NCBI GenBank assembly: GCA_946965045.2
Contig: OX337237.1
Location: 1,364,001-1,428,000, forward strand
Length of the DNA: 64,000 nt
Source of the DNA: Epithemia pelagica
Lineage: Eukaryota; Bacillariophyta; Bacillariophyceae; Surirellales; Surirellaceae
Direction: 5' to 3'
The notes beneath the pieces were generated by a model that made no database searches, was not told where the DNA came from, and saw nothing but the letters and a program-made list of their open reading frames with translations. Both the position numbers and the translations under genes were made by a program. Below are positions 19,709 to 30,393 of this stretch, piece after piece; the first letter of the stretch is position 1, and the number at the start of each line of letters is the position of its first letter.

Positions 19709-19957
19709 CGCCCACTGACATGTTACTCTCAAAATCATTTCGCTTGTGACGGCACTACGTCTCTATGCCATATTCTTGCTAAGGCCGTGAAGTTTTATGA
19801 ATATTATGGAGCGGTGGGCTACTTTCTTCTCTCTTCTTCCATTTCATCATTGCCCACACCCTAATAAAACTTTGAAAACTATACTTGACGCACAACAATC
19901 CTTTCGGAAACGAGAAAGAGGAACCAATGGTTGATATTCTCCAGAGCTCAACGAGAA

Positions 19958-22900
19958 CTACGACGTTGGCACTTCACGGTCGGACTGAAGAATTTTCACG
20001 CGTCGGATCTTCTCCTCAAAGTGAGCATATTTCTCTGTAGCTGTGGTTTTCTCCTCAAGATGCTCATGCTTGTCTGTCGATTTGGAACGAGTGGCGACAG
20101 GCGTGACGAAATCTTGATCTTCTGCCTTTTTGGTGCGGACTCCTCCGTAGGTCTCGCTGACAAAGTTCATTTGATGCTTTTTGTGGCCCGTAACTGCCGC
20201 CAACATGAAATTGGACACTTGATATTGATGAATCAGATTGGCCAACTGGGGAGACCCACAAAACGCAAGAAGGGTATTCGAAGTGCGACTTTCGTCAATC
20301 ACTTCGAGCGTTTGATTCTCGATTATTTCATTAAACTCCGGCCTTGCAAAGTGGACAAATCCCTGTTGATAGAGCGACATTGTGGACAAATCAGAACGAA
20401 GTTGGTTCACTGAAAACTCCACTTTATCCGTACAGTAAATCGAGAATCGACAAACTTTGAGAGCGTCGTCAATTCCCCATTTCTCAACAACCGAATCCCA
20501 CAGTGCGTTGATATCTGGCATGATTTCTCCAATCAAAGAAGCTGAGCGCGCTACCCAAACCACTTCTAAACGCTTCATTCCTCTAGCTTGTTTCCATTGC
20601 GAGTGCTGGTGACAGACAACCCTGAACCAAAGGCGTGCAATCATGTAGCCCGTTAGAAGAGAAATCAACGCAATGTCGGCGCCATCGAGTACACCGTTTT
20701 TCTTGTACTTTTGAAACCAATGATAGTCCGACGGAATGGATATCAAGCATACTCCAAAGTCAATAAAAGAAAAGAAATTGTTTCCGTCCCAAATAAACAA
20801 GACGGGGATGGCAAAGCAGATCTGGAAAATGACAGTCAAGACCTTCAGACTTTCCCTCATTCCATCGTAGATCTCTATTGGGATGGTGTTCCATGAAATT
20901 GTCAAACAGAAAATGGCTGCACCAAGAGTGACAAAGAATACCAGAACTAGAACACCGTAAAGTGACTGTGTAGCGCGAGATGCTTCACGACGAAGGTTCC
21001 TTGAGTCGAATCTGTCCGGAGATACAGAGGTTTGGAGATTTCCCATACTCGAGCGTATACTGCGCTGCATCATGTCTGATTTGGTAATCCCCTCGACACC
21101 TGGATCTGTTTTCCTCCTCCAAAACGCTGTGAAACGCCTAGCAAACGAACCCTTTTGTCCGTCGCGAGCCACCTGGTAGTCCATCTCAAGTTTATTGTTT
21201 GTAGCAGTGGTTTTGAAGTATTCCGTTGGTGAAAGGCGAATGACGTTTCCGACGTGTTGCTTGAACATACTGAGAACGGGAACAATACCTGTGATTCGTA
21301 GCGAGAAAGTTAGAGAGAGAACAAACATTAAGCAGACAGATCATAGTGATTGTTCGTTACCTGTGCCAGCTCCTATTGCCAGTCCGTGCGAGAAATTTTC
21401 CGTTTTACCCAGGCTTGTTCCGCAGGGGCCCATCACTCCCATTTCAATGCGACTGTCATTGAACACATCGTTTTTCTCTTTCTTCAACAGGTCCCACAGC
21501 TTTCCCGTCCATGTGTCTTCGCCGAAGACCTCAATGTAGAATTCAAGGTACCGGGATGACGGATCTGATGCAATCGAGAAAGGGTGCCAATACGCGTCAA
21601 TTTTCGAGTATTTTAGGAAAGCGTACTGACCAGGCTTGAATTGAAACAGTACAGGCCTTCGAAGTTTTAACAACAGCATTCTTGACCCATCACTTCCACG
21701 GACTGCAGAAGCGGACATAACTCTCGACTTGTATGTTTGGTTGAGCCGCATTGCCATACGGTCACATATATACCTTTGAGACAACACTTGAGTGAGTCGT
21801 GCTGTGACCAATCAATCTCCCGTATGTCAAGTGAACTTACCAGAGTAATGTGGAGGAGAACCATTTAAATGTCTGGCTTCTGTTTCTTTCATTGTTCCGC
21901 TGAACGGAGTCAACGGTATGGATGATCGTGACCAAGTACATGAGGAAAACCTATGGGAAAAGTTGAACGGACACAAGGGTTAGATCTGAACAACAGGTAT
22001 TGTCGTGATTTGTTCCTATACGAGAAGGCTTACCAAGTGGTGAATTACTTTATAAACACACCATACAAGCCACAACCGGATAAGTGTTAGATCGTGAATA
22101 TGACAGAAGAAAAGAGCGCGTCAGGTGAGGTCAGACTTACCATAGAACACTTCATATGGAATTTTGTGTCGTAGGTATGAAGTACTCCCGATGATGATCA
22201 GGAACGAGATAATAAGGTACCCAGTAATCATGATTTCTTGGGTGAACTTGTCACAAAAGTCCTCTTCACCACCTGAGCATAAAATGCCAAAGAACATGAA
22301 GAAAAATATGGTCGCAACACAAACAACCGTGACCTGGGGGTTTTATACCTGTGAGCTCGGATATTCCGCTGTCACTGCAAAACTATGATAGACGCACTCA
22401 CCATCACGTATCCAAGATGTACATGCATTCGAACAGCTCGATTGAGCGGTACGAAATCATTGAGAACTGTTTCGGACAAAGCAGCAATGGAGTACCGTGA
22501 CATTGTCAGCGGTAGCAAAGCCATTTGAAAAAGAATTGCATGCATCCTGAACACAGGTAAAACACACTGGAGAGTCAGAAAATCGACCAAATCCGTACCA
22601 TGTCAAGAGAATCAATTGACCTACGTTCCGAATTCTAGTGACGGAGCAATGCGCTTCCACCAGTAGAAAGGCGCTCCCTCGCCAACTCCCGCCTTTTGCT
22701 CTTCAAACTTGATGAGGAAGAAGTGGAACCAGATTGTCATTGTTGCGACAAAGTGAAGCCAAAAGAAGACCAGGAGTTTCCGTTCCCCATACAGGTAAAT
22801 GATGAATCGGAACAACGGTCCAGGATTGATATAGCGACGGGCTGAAGCGAAAAGTGATTTGTTGTATTCAATGTTCTTGTTGTCGTGCCTGGTTCCATCA

Positions 22901-23097
22901 TTCTCACTGCTAAAAAAGTCCGTGTCCGATTCAGTGCCATCAGAATCGACACGAACCAAGTCAAAGCCCTCGGAACTGTCTTCGGGCCACCATCGTGCTT
23001 CTGGGATGTCTTTATCCATATCGTCTTTGGTTCCCTCGCGCCATTGAGGACTTGGAGGAAGACTACGCTTTTTTACGAACAATGATACCCAATCCAT
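19958..23097 (-). CDS. Ferric reductase / NADPH oxidase-like flavocytochrome, seven exons
   Basis: Splicing by phase and GT/AG consensus gives exons 23097-22625, 22546-22402, 22333-22141, 22047-22034, 21950-21841, 21773-21361 and 21288-19958, making 892 residues. The heme-binding membrane core has RMHVHLGYVM and VIHHLVFLMYLVTIIHTVDS; the latter is assembled across a 14-nt microexon. The FAD site HPFSIAS and the NAD(P)H elements GVMGPCG and GAGTGIVPV follow, with FCGSPQLA near the end. The reaction would be transfer of electrons from NADPH through FAD and two hemes across a membrane to ferric iron or oxygen. Unusually, about 225 residues with four predicted membrane helices (residues about 559-673) interrupt the NADPH-binding domain. 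The N-terminal 80 residues are acidic and presumably cytosolic. Confidence 0.85.
22034..22047 (-). other. 14-nt microexon of the ferric reductase gene
   Basis: The 14 bases between acceptor ATAAAG and donor GTAAGC complete a Val codon and then encode Ile-His-His-Leu. Without it, exons 3 and 5 do not join in frame; with it they read EVFYVIHHLVFLMY, the family's heme-ligand helix. Confidence 0.75.
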
Positions 23098-23483
23098 GGA
23101 TCTGTTTCGCCGAAGCGAAGGAGTGATGAATCACTTTGACCGAGAAAGAAAAAGAGTGGCTGTTCAGTCCGGCATTCAGTTCCGGGCGATTTACGACTGC
23201 TTGTACGATCGAACCCACTCACACTTTTCTTTGTGAGGAAAGAGTAGCCCCCGTGCTTGAGCTCGTCCTTCAATGGCGAAGTATTGTACAAAAGAAGCTC
23301 CACGTCAGGTAGTGGGCAATAATAATGAGAAATCCTCGTGATTTGGCGACTGATATCAAGAATACATAGAGGCGTGAATGTCGTTCGGTGCGCGCGGCGG
23401 TGTTCCCTTAGTTATTGTATCTCTCATAATTTCTTTTGCTCTCGGCGCACAGAACATTGTGGGGCTAGCAAAGAGCTAAGTTA

Positions 23484-23974
23484 GGCCGTTCCTTGATATT
23501 CTGCAAAAACAAAAGTTGGAGGGTGACACGTCACAAAAAACCCGGAAATATGGCGTCAAATCCGGGTTCGACGCTGTTTCAGCTTTTGAGGCTGCAAAAG
23601 TTGGGTCCAACTTTTGCAGGCCGGCAAAAGCTGAACAGACATTAGGGATAGTGCTTTCTTTTTGCTAGTGTACATTGGGCCTACAGAAACAAAAATGACG
23701 GTTTAGGATTTTTTGAACGGCGCGCGTTCGACTCCAACGGTCCCCCTAACCTCAATGAAGAGGAAGACGGAACGTCCTCCTAATGTCTTACTTTGATAAT
23801 TGTAGTATTCAAATCATCAAAGTGAATATGGGGACTATTGGGGGCCTTGGGGGAAAAAGTGCGGTTATAGGTTTTGGTTTTGTAAATGCCAAAGGACGGC
23901 GTGTCGCGCAATTGTCTACAAAAAGGTGATGTCATGTGTCGATTTTTGTTTTTGCAGAATATCAAGGAACGGCC
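23484..23974. mobile_element. MITE-like element with 31-bp TIRs and TTA target duplication
   Basis: Perfect 31-bp terminal inverted repeats start GGCCGTTCCTTGATATTCTG at 23484-23514 and are mirrored at 23944-23974. Each end is flanked by TTA (23481-23483 and 23975-23977), a 3-bp target duplication typical of PIF/Harbinger (Tourist-like) elements. The 491-bp body has no coding capacity and contains nested palindromes. A PIF-type transposase supplied in trans is inferred. Confidence 0.8.
23523..23635. repeat. Cluster of palindromes inside the MITE
   Basis: Four inverted repeats lie in 113 bases: GTGAC/GTCAC (23523-23534), AACCCGGA/TCCGGGTT (23539-23568), an 11-bp outer pair (23578-23588 with 23625-23635) and, nested in it, 13-bp arms separated by 2 nt (23592-23604 with 23607-23619). 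Confidence 0.85.
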
Positions 23975-23976
23975 TT

Positions 23977-24010
23977 ACTCCTACTCCCAACTCCTAAATG
24001 GAGTAGGAGT
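23977..24010. repeat. Hairpin next to the MITE (11-bp arms)
   Basis: ACTCCTACTCC at 23977-23987 is inverted as GGAGTAGGAGT at 24000-24010, starting inside the right TTA. It could be part of the pre-insertion site or a second, older element. Confidence 0.6.
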
Positions 24011-24172
24011 GTACTCCTATTATTATTTCTTGCATATGATGTAGACTTACTTCGATCTTTCCATGAGCATTTCACAGCGAGAGAGAAGATCTCAACGAGC
24101 AAGCAGGCAAAATGAGTTTTCTTGGAATACCAGTATACAGCTTAGAATTTAGAATATACTTAGGTCTGCCAA

Positions 24173-25919
24173 TTACAGGCGAACATCTTCCATTGGACCT
24201 GGTTCATACGGAGCACTGTCTTCCGAATAGGAAAACTCGTCTTCATGTTCTTCTTCCATGACATCCTCCAGCATGGACGCTGTCCAGTTGGGAGGAGACG
24301 GCGGTCTCCCAGCGGACAATGCTTCGTGCATGTTGTCCCATTCTTGTGGGGACATGCCTGGTTCATCTTGTTGATGATTGAGATTCCTTTGAAAGCTATC
24401 CCAGTTGGATGCTCCAACGGAAGAAGACTCGCTTCCTGAACTTGGCAGGGATTGCCGGTAAAGGCCACCTGGATGGGTATGATCTTGTGGTTGTTGGTTG
24501 TGGTGATCCTCGCCGGTAATGGATGATCCATGAGTCTCTCCCGCAAATGTTTCCCCCGCCACCGTCACATGACCATCCACCTCATCAATGAACTTGCCCA
24601 TGGACTCATGGTCTCCTCTTTGAGATCGACGTCGGATGAGGAGCCCGCCAACCAAAACGGCAAAAACACCTGCACCGACGGCTCCCGCCAGGATGCCGGT
24701 TTGGGTCGAATTACCGGTGGATTCTTGAGAATACTGTTCCTGGCTACCATCATTGCCCTCGGATGATTGCGATGCAGGCGAAGCGACAGGTGGCTCCGTT
24801 GGTGGAGAGGTCTCGGCAGAAAGAATGGGCTCGTCCACATAGCGAAAGATTACCTCTTTGGTAGACTTGAATGGATTGTCCCCGGTAATAAGCGTATTAG
24901 TTATCATTCCGATGTAGTCTGCCTTGTCAGTAGGGTTTGAAAAGGCAAATTTGACTGCTTCACGCATGTCGTCTTGATCTGGTAAAGGCACTGGAAAAAC
25001 CCTGTTTTTAAAGGTGACACTGGTATTGAAAATACGAGTGGTAGAGGTCCCACCGCGTTGAACCGTTGCTGAGCTATCAAAGACAAACATGTTTTGCTCA
25101 ACTCGAAAGTTGAAGGCGAAAAAGTCCGTCAGAAAGGTCTGTGTAACCGCTGTTAGTGCCGTAAAATCGTTGTCGACAGCTGACGCTGAACCACTATACT
25201 CGTATGTCAATGCATATTGCTCCGAATAAATCGTGGCGAAATACTCGGTTTCTGCGTCTTGAGGTGATGCTGTAACACAACGAAAACTGCCATGAGATTT
25301 TATGTATGACATGGGGATTGATTCTTACAACAAACAAACAAACAAACAAAACAAGCAACGTACAAGAGTTTCCTCCTGGTATCACAATCAAATCATCGTT
25401 TGGTGTATCCATCATGGTTGGAGATTCGGTGGTAGGAGCCGTTTGAGGAGCAATGGAGGCATAGGTGGGAGCTGGCATGCCCTTGCCTTTGGATCCTTTG
25501 CCTTTTCCCTTGGACCAATAGTCGTCCGATGACTTTTTCTTTCCTCCCTTCCCCTTGGAAGAATACGACCCCTTGCCTTTGGATTCATGTCCCTTGCTTC
25601 CTTTGCTCCCCTTACTTCCCTTGGCGACGGTCGGGGCGATCGGCACATGTATTGGTGGTGGTGTTGTGCCTTTTCCCTTGCCCTTTCCCTTGGTTGGCAT
25701 GCTGAGAGAAGGGTCATGGGTATGGAAATACTTTTGCATTTCTTTTTCATATTCCTCCAAGTCATACTTTTTGCCATTGGATTTGGGCTCTTTTCCATTG
25801 TATTTCGGATCCTTGTCCGAAGATCCATAATACGTGTAGCCTGCCTCCGAGGAACCAACACAAAAACTAGCCGCCGCAAGGGCCAACCAAACAAGGGATG
25901 GTCTGATCATCATCATCAT
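24173..25919 (-). CDS. Type I membrane protein with secreted Lys/Gly/Ser-rich domain
   Basis: Two exons, 25919-25364 and 25269-24173 (94-nt intron with GTACGT and TTACAG ends), encode about 550 residues. The start is the first of four ATGs at 25919, giving the signal peptide MMMMIRPSLVWLALAAASFCVG. Residues to about 180 are low-complexity, with KGKGKGKG, GSKGSKGSKG and SSKGKGGKKKSS blocks. A folded extracellular region follows (EYFATIYSEQYALTYEY, TQTFLTDFFAFNFRVEQNMFVF), then one membrane helix (TGILAGAVGAGVFAVLVGGLLI), a stop-transfer RRRSQRGD and an acidic cytosolic tail. Polycationic Lys/Ser-rich secreted regions recall silica- and wall-associated proteins of diatoms, but no silaffin motif proves that. 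No family name is assigned. Confidence 0.7.
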
Positions 25920-26722
25920 TGCCGTTTTTCCGAAACAAATGTGTTCTTGTGATGTGAATGCCACAAATGAAATGTGTGGATTGCTCGTTGGTGTTTGTGA
26001 ACGAATAATATAAATACTCGGTTTGGAAATACTAGACTAATTCGGATCAGTTCACGTCTCTGCTCCGTTGTTTGGCTTTTTGGGACCCATTGCAGGAATG
26101 GGTTTCCGTGTGGAGTAGGGAATGACTCTTGAAAGCATGGTCCTTGGGGGTTTTAAAACGAATTGTGAGTTGAATGGCATTTTTTGGAAGCTAGTTGCAA
26201 TTCGTGGGAAGCAAATTGTGAGAATGAAAAATGTTGTGCCATACTCGATCCAACGCATGTCGCCGTCGAATCACGACCAGGTTTTGGTCTTGTTCTACCG
26301 GACATACGGACCGACTTTATAAGCGACTTATACGCGTTTCATCACGACCAGAGAGATCACTCCCAACCCTCTTTTAACCGTTTTACTACTACCCCACGTG
26401 AGACCCATTTTTCAACGCCAATAAGATTTATCATATCGAAAATGAATGATCGCTGGAGAGTGTTGGTAAAGAGTTGATGCGACGTTATTCCCTTGGATCT
26501 CTTGTGTGTTGTTTTATCTTCCGCTTGAAGAGAGAATTTTTCACAACAAGGAGTTCCTATTACGCCGGTGTCAAAGGAAGAGAGTAAGAGAGGTGAATTT
26601 TCTGTCATTCCAATCTTTACCGTTATAGCACTCTCAAGGGTTAAGGCAGGTGAAAGGTCGAGAAGGAAGTCAGGGTGTTTCTTGACGGTGAGCTTCCATT
26701 ATAATATTGTGTGGCAATCGTG
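25920..26722. other. Divergent intergenic region
   Basis: Both flanking genes start here and point outward. A 68-codon minus-strand frame at 26052-26258 begins with ATG and a signal-peptide-like stretch (TTFFILTICFPRIATSF) and could be a small secreted protein, but nothing else supports it. Confidence 0.4.
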
Positions 26723-29620
26723 ATGGCGTATTTCAGTGGAGAATCGGGCGATGCCAACAACAACAACAAGCGCATGATTCGATATTCTCCTCATTACATC
26801 ACAGGTCTGGGTGATGGGAATGTCAAACAACTGAGGAATGCCCCTCCTCGAAAAGATGACGATGTGTACGATGCCTATCTTCGATATGGAGCCAAACACA
26901 CCACCAACAACAATAAGAATACCATCCATCACCGAGCCTCGCGAGCAACCACGAAACGAGACCGAACCCCCTTGTCTTCTTCGTCGTCATCGTGGAGTTC
27001 CTTTTTCTACAAATCACATGGTGTCGATATGGCTGCCGAATACGATCCAGTCGATGCAGCCGCACCCTGGCAGTTGTCGGCCTTTGCCTTGTTGGGAGCT
27101 GTTGTCTTGTTGAGTGCCTTATTTTTGCATGTGTTGGCCGATACGGCAGCCGAAAATGCCCATCGACACCAACAGCAACAACGATCACGACAACATCGTC
27201 GAACGACCAACAACAATACTACTCGAAAGGAAAAATTGAAGGATGACGATGACTCCCATTCCGAAAGCAACATGTGGGCCGGAAGCTATTTCCATGGAAC
27301 CAATTACGATGATTTTACCGACCGTCGATCGGATCATTCTCATCAAACAGTCACCACAGCCACAACATCCTCCACGGCACAACAACAACAACATCAGCAG
27401 CCACAACAACAGCAACCCTTGCAACAACCTCTGTCCTTGTATTATCCCTATCCACAAGGATCTCGGTTGCGTCGCGTTCCGGGTGCATCGACATCGTACT
27501 ACAACAACCATCGGGTCTATCAGTTGAATCCACCACCTCACTACAATAGTGTCATGGCCAGTCCGGGTCCGACACGACGAGTCGCGAGCCCCGTACCATC
27601 CACCACCACCACGACGTCTGCGGTATCCTCCTCGGCCATGGGCACTACGAGCCACCGAAGCAACACCACACGAGCCCCTTCTAGTAGTACTACTTCTACG
27701 ACGACCCGATTGTCGCCCACCAAGACGACTACGACCACCCACACGATTGGTATGGGAAAAACCTTGTCCTTGACTCCTCCTCCGGCATACAAGGCACCTC
27801 GTCGTCCAGCGAATTCGGTGGTGGGTCTTCACCCCAAGTCCGAGTTTCTTGAATTGGCGCCGTCGCTCCAGGATAGTAGTATGGATGATAGTAGTTCGGG
27901 TGACCCGAGGGGACGAGCTCGCCACACGAGCCGAAGTACGACTTCTCGTGTACGAGCAGGAGCGAGCAGTACCATGTTGCCGACAGTCACCTCGGCCGAA
28001 TCATTAGAACCCGAACAGGAAAGCGATTCGGAACAATCACCGCTGCACTTGGATGTGCAGATTCCTGGACGCAACAGCAACAGTAGTGACAGGAGTCGAC
28101 CGACCAAACTGGTGGAATCGTCATCCATGGAAGAAACACCACGACAAGTAAATGGACGGCATCGGGTGTCTTCACCCGTGGCCAATGCCATGCCACTCCT
28201 CCCCGTCCTGCGCAACAGTGGTGGCACTCGTCCGGAAAAGAAACTGGAACAACGCCCCCAGGAGTTGTCCTCCCAGACGACGACGACGACGACACCGCGA
28301 CCTCCCAGTTATCACGGACCGCCATCTCCCGTCGTCCTGGAAGATTTGCATGAAATTATGGAATCGGGCAACATTCCGCCTCACTGGCATTCGTCACGGT
28401 CGGTAGTTCCACCCTCACCGCCATCACCACCGGAAGCATCCCCGACGCCGTTGGAGGCCTTGGATCAAGACTTGTCGACATCGTCCTTCTGTGACGATAT
28501 ACCCATTAAAATCAATGACAATGATGTTTCCTCACATGGATCCCACGCTGCCAACGATCCTCGTTTCAATATCGACCATGTGCGCAACGATTTGACGCAT
28601 GGGACCAATTCGGCCGCCTCTCTTCAGGGTGCAATTGACTTTTCAGAACTCAAGTTGGAAGAAGTCATTGGTGGTGGTGGATTTGGACAAGTGTGGAAGG
28701 CCAAGTGGCGCAGTACACCCGTGGCAGTCAAAGTCTTGACCGGATCAGCGCAATCGCAAAAGGTTCCCCGTGCTGTACTGGAAGAATTTGCTGCCGAAAT
28801 CAACTTGCTACGAGGCATGCGTCATCCAAACATTTGCTTGTATATGGGTGCCTGCCTTCAACCACCAAATCGCGCCATTATCACCGAACTTGCCGCGAAT
28901 GGGTCTCTATGGGATGCCTTACGGTTACCATTGAATCCTCCCTACCGCGCCGTGGGACGACCAGATGGTTTGACCGACCAAGAAGCCTGGCCTCCCATTC
29001 TGTACCAACCGGACCCGAGGCATGGCATGCCACCGTCTGCTTCCACATCAAACTCTTCTCGAAGAATGACGACGACCGCAACGGCCTCTGTGGTCAAGAC
29101 CACCCCTTCGATTCCTGAAGGACAGTGGCCCTGGGCGTTGGTCAAGCGCGTGGCCTGCGGAACCGCCCGTGGCATGGCCTACTTGCACAGTGGAGTGCCT
29201 CCTGTCTTGCATCGTGATCTCAAGAGTGCCAATATATTACTGGATGAGAGTTATACACCCAAGGTATGTGATTTTGGTCTCAGTCGACTCCAAGCATCCA
29301 CCAATTCCAGTATGACAGGCAATTGTGGGACGGTTCAATGGATGGCCCCCGAAGTTTTGGCCAACCAAAAATACAATGAAAAAGCCGATGTGTTTTCGTA
29401 TGGCATAATCTTGTGGGAACTCTTGACGCGTGCCTGTCCCTACGAAGGCATGGGGGCCGTCCAGTGCGCTTTGGCCGTCCTCAATCGAGATCATCGTCCA
29501 GTCATTCCACATTGGTGTCCACCCTTTTTGCAAGCTCTGATACGAGCTTGTTGGAAGACCGATCCGCAAGATCGACCCACGTTTGCACAAATATTAGCCG
29601 CGTTGGAAGCCATGTCGTGA
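26723..29620 (+). CDS. TKL-type protein kinase with membrane segment and long disordered region
   Basis: The 965-residue protein starts at the ATG at 26723. One hydrophobic segment lies near residues 116-140 (LSAFALLGAVVLLSALFLHVLAD). About 500 residues rich in Gln, Thr, Ser, His and Pro follow, without a fold. The kinase domain spans about 635-960: GGGGFGQVWKAKW, VAVKVL, HPNICLYMGAC, catalytic loop HRDLKSANILL near 830, DFG near 850, GTVQWMAPEVL and DVFSYGIILWELLTR. These features place it with Raf/CTR1-like TKL kinases, and all catalytic residues are present. An insertion of roughly 75 residues (around YRAVGRPDG to PEGQWPW) interrupts the lobe linker, as is common in diatom TKL kinases. Substrate and ligand are unknown. 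Confidence 0.85.
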   Translation: MAYFSGESGDANNNNKRMIRYSPHYITGLGDGNVKQLRNAPPRKDDDVYDAYLRYGAKHTTNNNKNTIHHRASRATTKRDRTPLSSSSSSWSSFFYKSHGVDMAAEYDPVDAAAPWQLSAFALLGAVVLLSALFLHVLADTAAENAHRHQQQQRSRQHRRTTNNNTTRKEKLKDDDDSHSESNMWAGSYFHGTNYDDFTDRRSDHSHQTVTTATTSSTAQQQQHQQPQQQQPLQQPLSLYYPYPQGSRLRRVPGASTSYYNNHRVYQLNPPPHYNSVMASPGPTRRVASPVPSTTTTTSAVSSSAMGTTSHRSNTTRAPSSSTTSTTTRLSPTKTTTTTHTIGMGKTLSLTPPPAYKAPRRPANSVVGLHPKSEFLELAPSLQDSSMDDSSSGDPRGRARHTSRSTTSRVRAGASSTMLPTVTSAESLEPEQESDSEQSPLHLDVQIPGRNSNSSDRSRPTKLVESSSMEETPRQVNGRHRVSSPVANAMPLLPVLRNSGGTRPEKKLEQRPQELSSQTTTTTTPRPPSYHGPPSPVVLEDLHEIMESGNIPPHWHSSRSVVPPSPPSPPEASPTPLEALDQDLSTSSFCDDIPIKINDNDVSSHGSHAANDPRFNIDHVRNDLTHGTNSAASLQGAIDFSELKLEEVIGGGGFGQVWKAKWRSTPVAVKVLTGSAQSQKVPRAVLEEFAAEINLLRGMRHPNICLYMGACLQPPNRAIITELAANGSLWDALRLPLNPPYRAVGRPDGLTDQEAWPPILYQPDPRHGMPPSASTSNSSRRMTTTATASVVKTTPSIPEGQWPWALVKRVACGTARGMAYLHSGVPPVLHRDLKSANILLDESYTPKVCDFGLSRLQASTNSSMTGNCGTVQWMAPEVLANQKYNEKADVFSYGIILWELLTRACPYEGMGAVQCALAVLNRDHRPVIPHWCPPFLQALIRACWKTDPQDRPTFAQILAALEAMS

Positions 29621-30393
29621 GAAAGGATCAAAGTGGATCTGTATCTTTGCGTGAATGCTTTCTTTTTTCTGTGTTTGTTCGTTTCACTTTCTTTCTGAAT
29701 TGGATGAACAGCTCATCCTCCTCATGGCGAAGAAACAGAGGAAGAACACGTGGATCCTGACTCTTATCAAGAAACAGCCCATCTGGATTATTATTCTCCG
29801 GCATGGAGCTTTGGCAGAACAGACTTTGGATTAGAGCACAGCACGAAAAAGGCAATAGGAGTACCTACTTCAAATGGGGCAAGCCTATTCCCAGGTCCGT
29901 TAAGCTAGGTACGGGGCTATGGTCCCAATTACCACTAGACGTATTCCAGTCACGTTCGGTTTACGTTTGGTCGCGCATTATTTACTCCCCAGCGTGCGGT
30001 AATTTAGTCGCGAGTGAGTCATGTATATTGGATGGAACGCACCCAGTAACTGCGACCCAACTCACCCCAACTTGGGAGTAGCGCATTTTTCGTTCCATGT
30101 TCTGCGTCACAGGACTTATTGAGCTGACCACCAAGAACTTGGAAGAAAACATCAACAAAAGCGATGAAGCTCTCTGTCTCCAAATCCTAGATGTGAAGTA
30201 CAAGAACTGGTGCCAAAAGGAGGAGGGGGCAGGCACCTGGGCAGCAGCAGGAGTCCAACAACGCCCCCACAGCCAACGACAAGAAGAAGGAGAGTACCAA
30301 CCTGGTGGATAGACAGGATAGACAGGACATCTTAGTTTTTCGATTGTAACAATCACGTCCGTCCCTCTCTTTTCCTCCCAGAGTCAGCGATAT
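29621..30393. other. Convergent intergenic stretch
   Basis: No gene is supported. It contains one copy of a 21-bp motif (29938-29958) that recurs at 31560. A 71-codon plus-strand frame at 30097-30312 (NKSDEALCLQILDVKYK) could be a gene scrap but has no support. Confidence 0.45.
29938..29977 (+). repeat. Direct-repeat motif, copy 1
   Basis: A 21-bp block (29938-29958) and a 12-bp block TTTGGTCGCGCA (29966-29977) both recur in the same order at 31560-31618. The spacer differs in length. Confidence 0.75.

Larger units (their letters stand above)
23098..24172. other. Intergenic stretch holding the MITE-like element
   Basis: The ferric reductase promoter should lie just above 23097. The TIR element occupies 23484-23974 and an inverted repeat follows at 23977-24010. 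No gene is supported. Confidence 0.5.

Noticed and set aside
23724-23742. Perfect B-box-like GTTCGACTCC inside the MITE
   Set aside because: Flanking bases cannot form a T-stem, and no A-box lies at the right distance, so it is not a tRNA or a tRNA-derived SINE on this evidence.
26052-26258. 68-codon frame with signal-peptide-like start
   Set aside because: Only the hydrophobic N-terminus is suggestive; no conserved content or second exon could be identified.
30097-30312. 71-codon frame with NKSDEALCLQILDVKYK
   Set aside because: A faint resemblance to OB-fold or exon scraps was considered, but the rest is low-complexity and nothing continues on either side.
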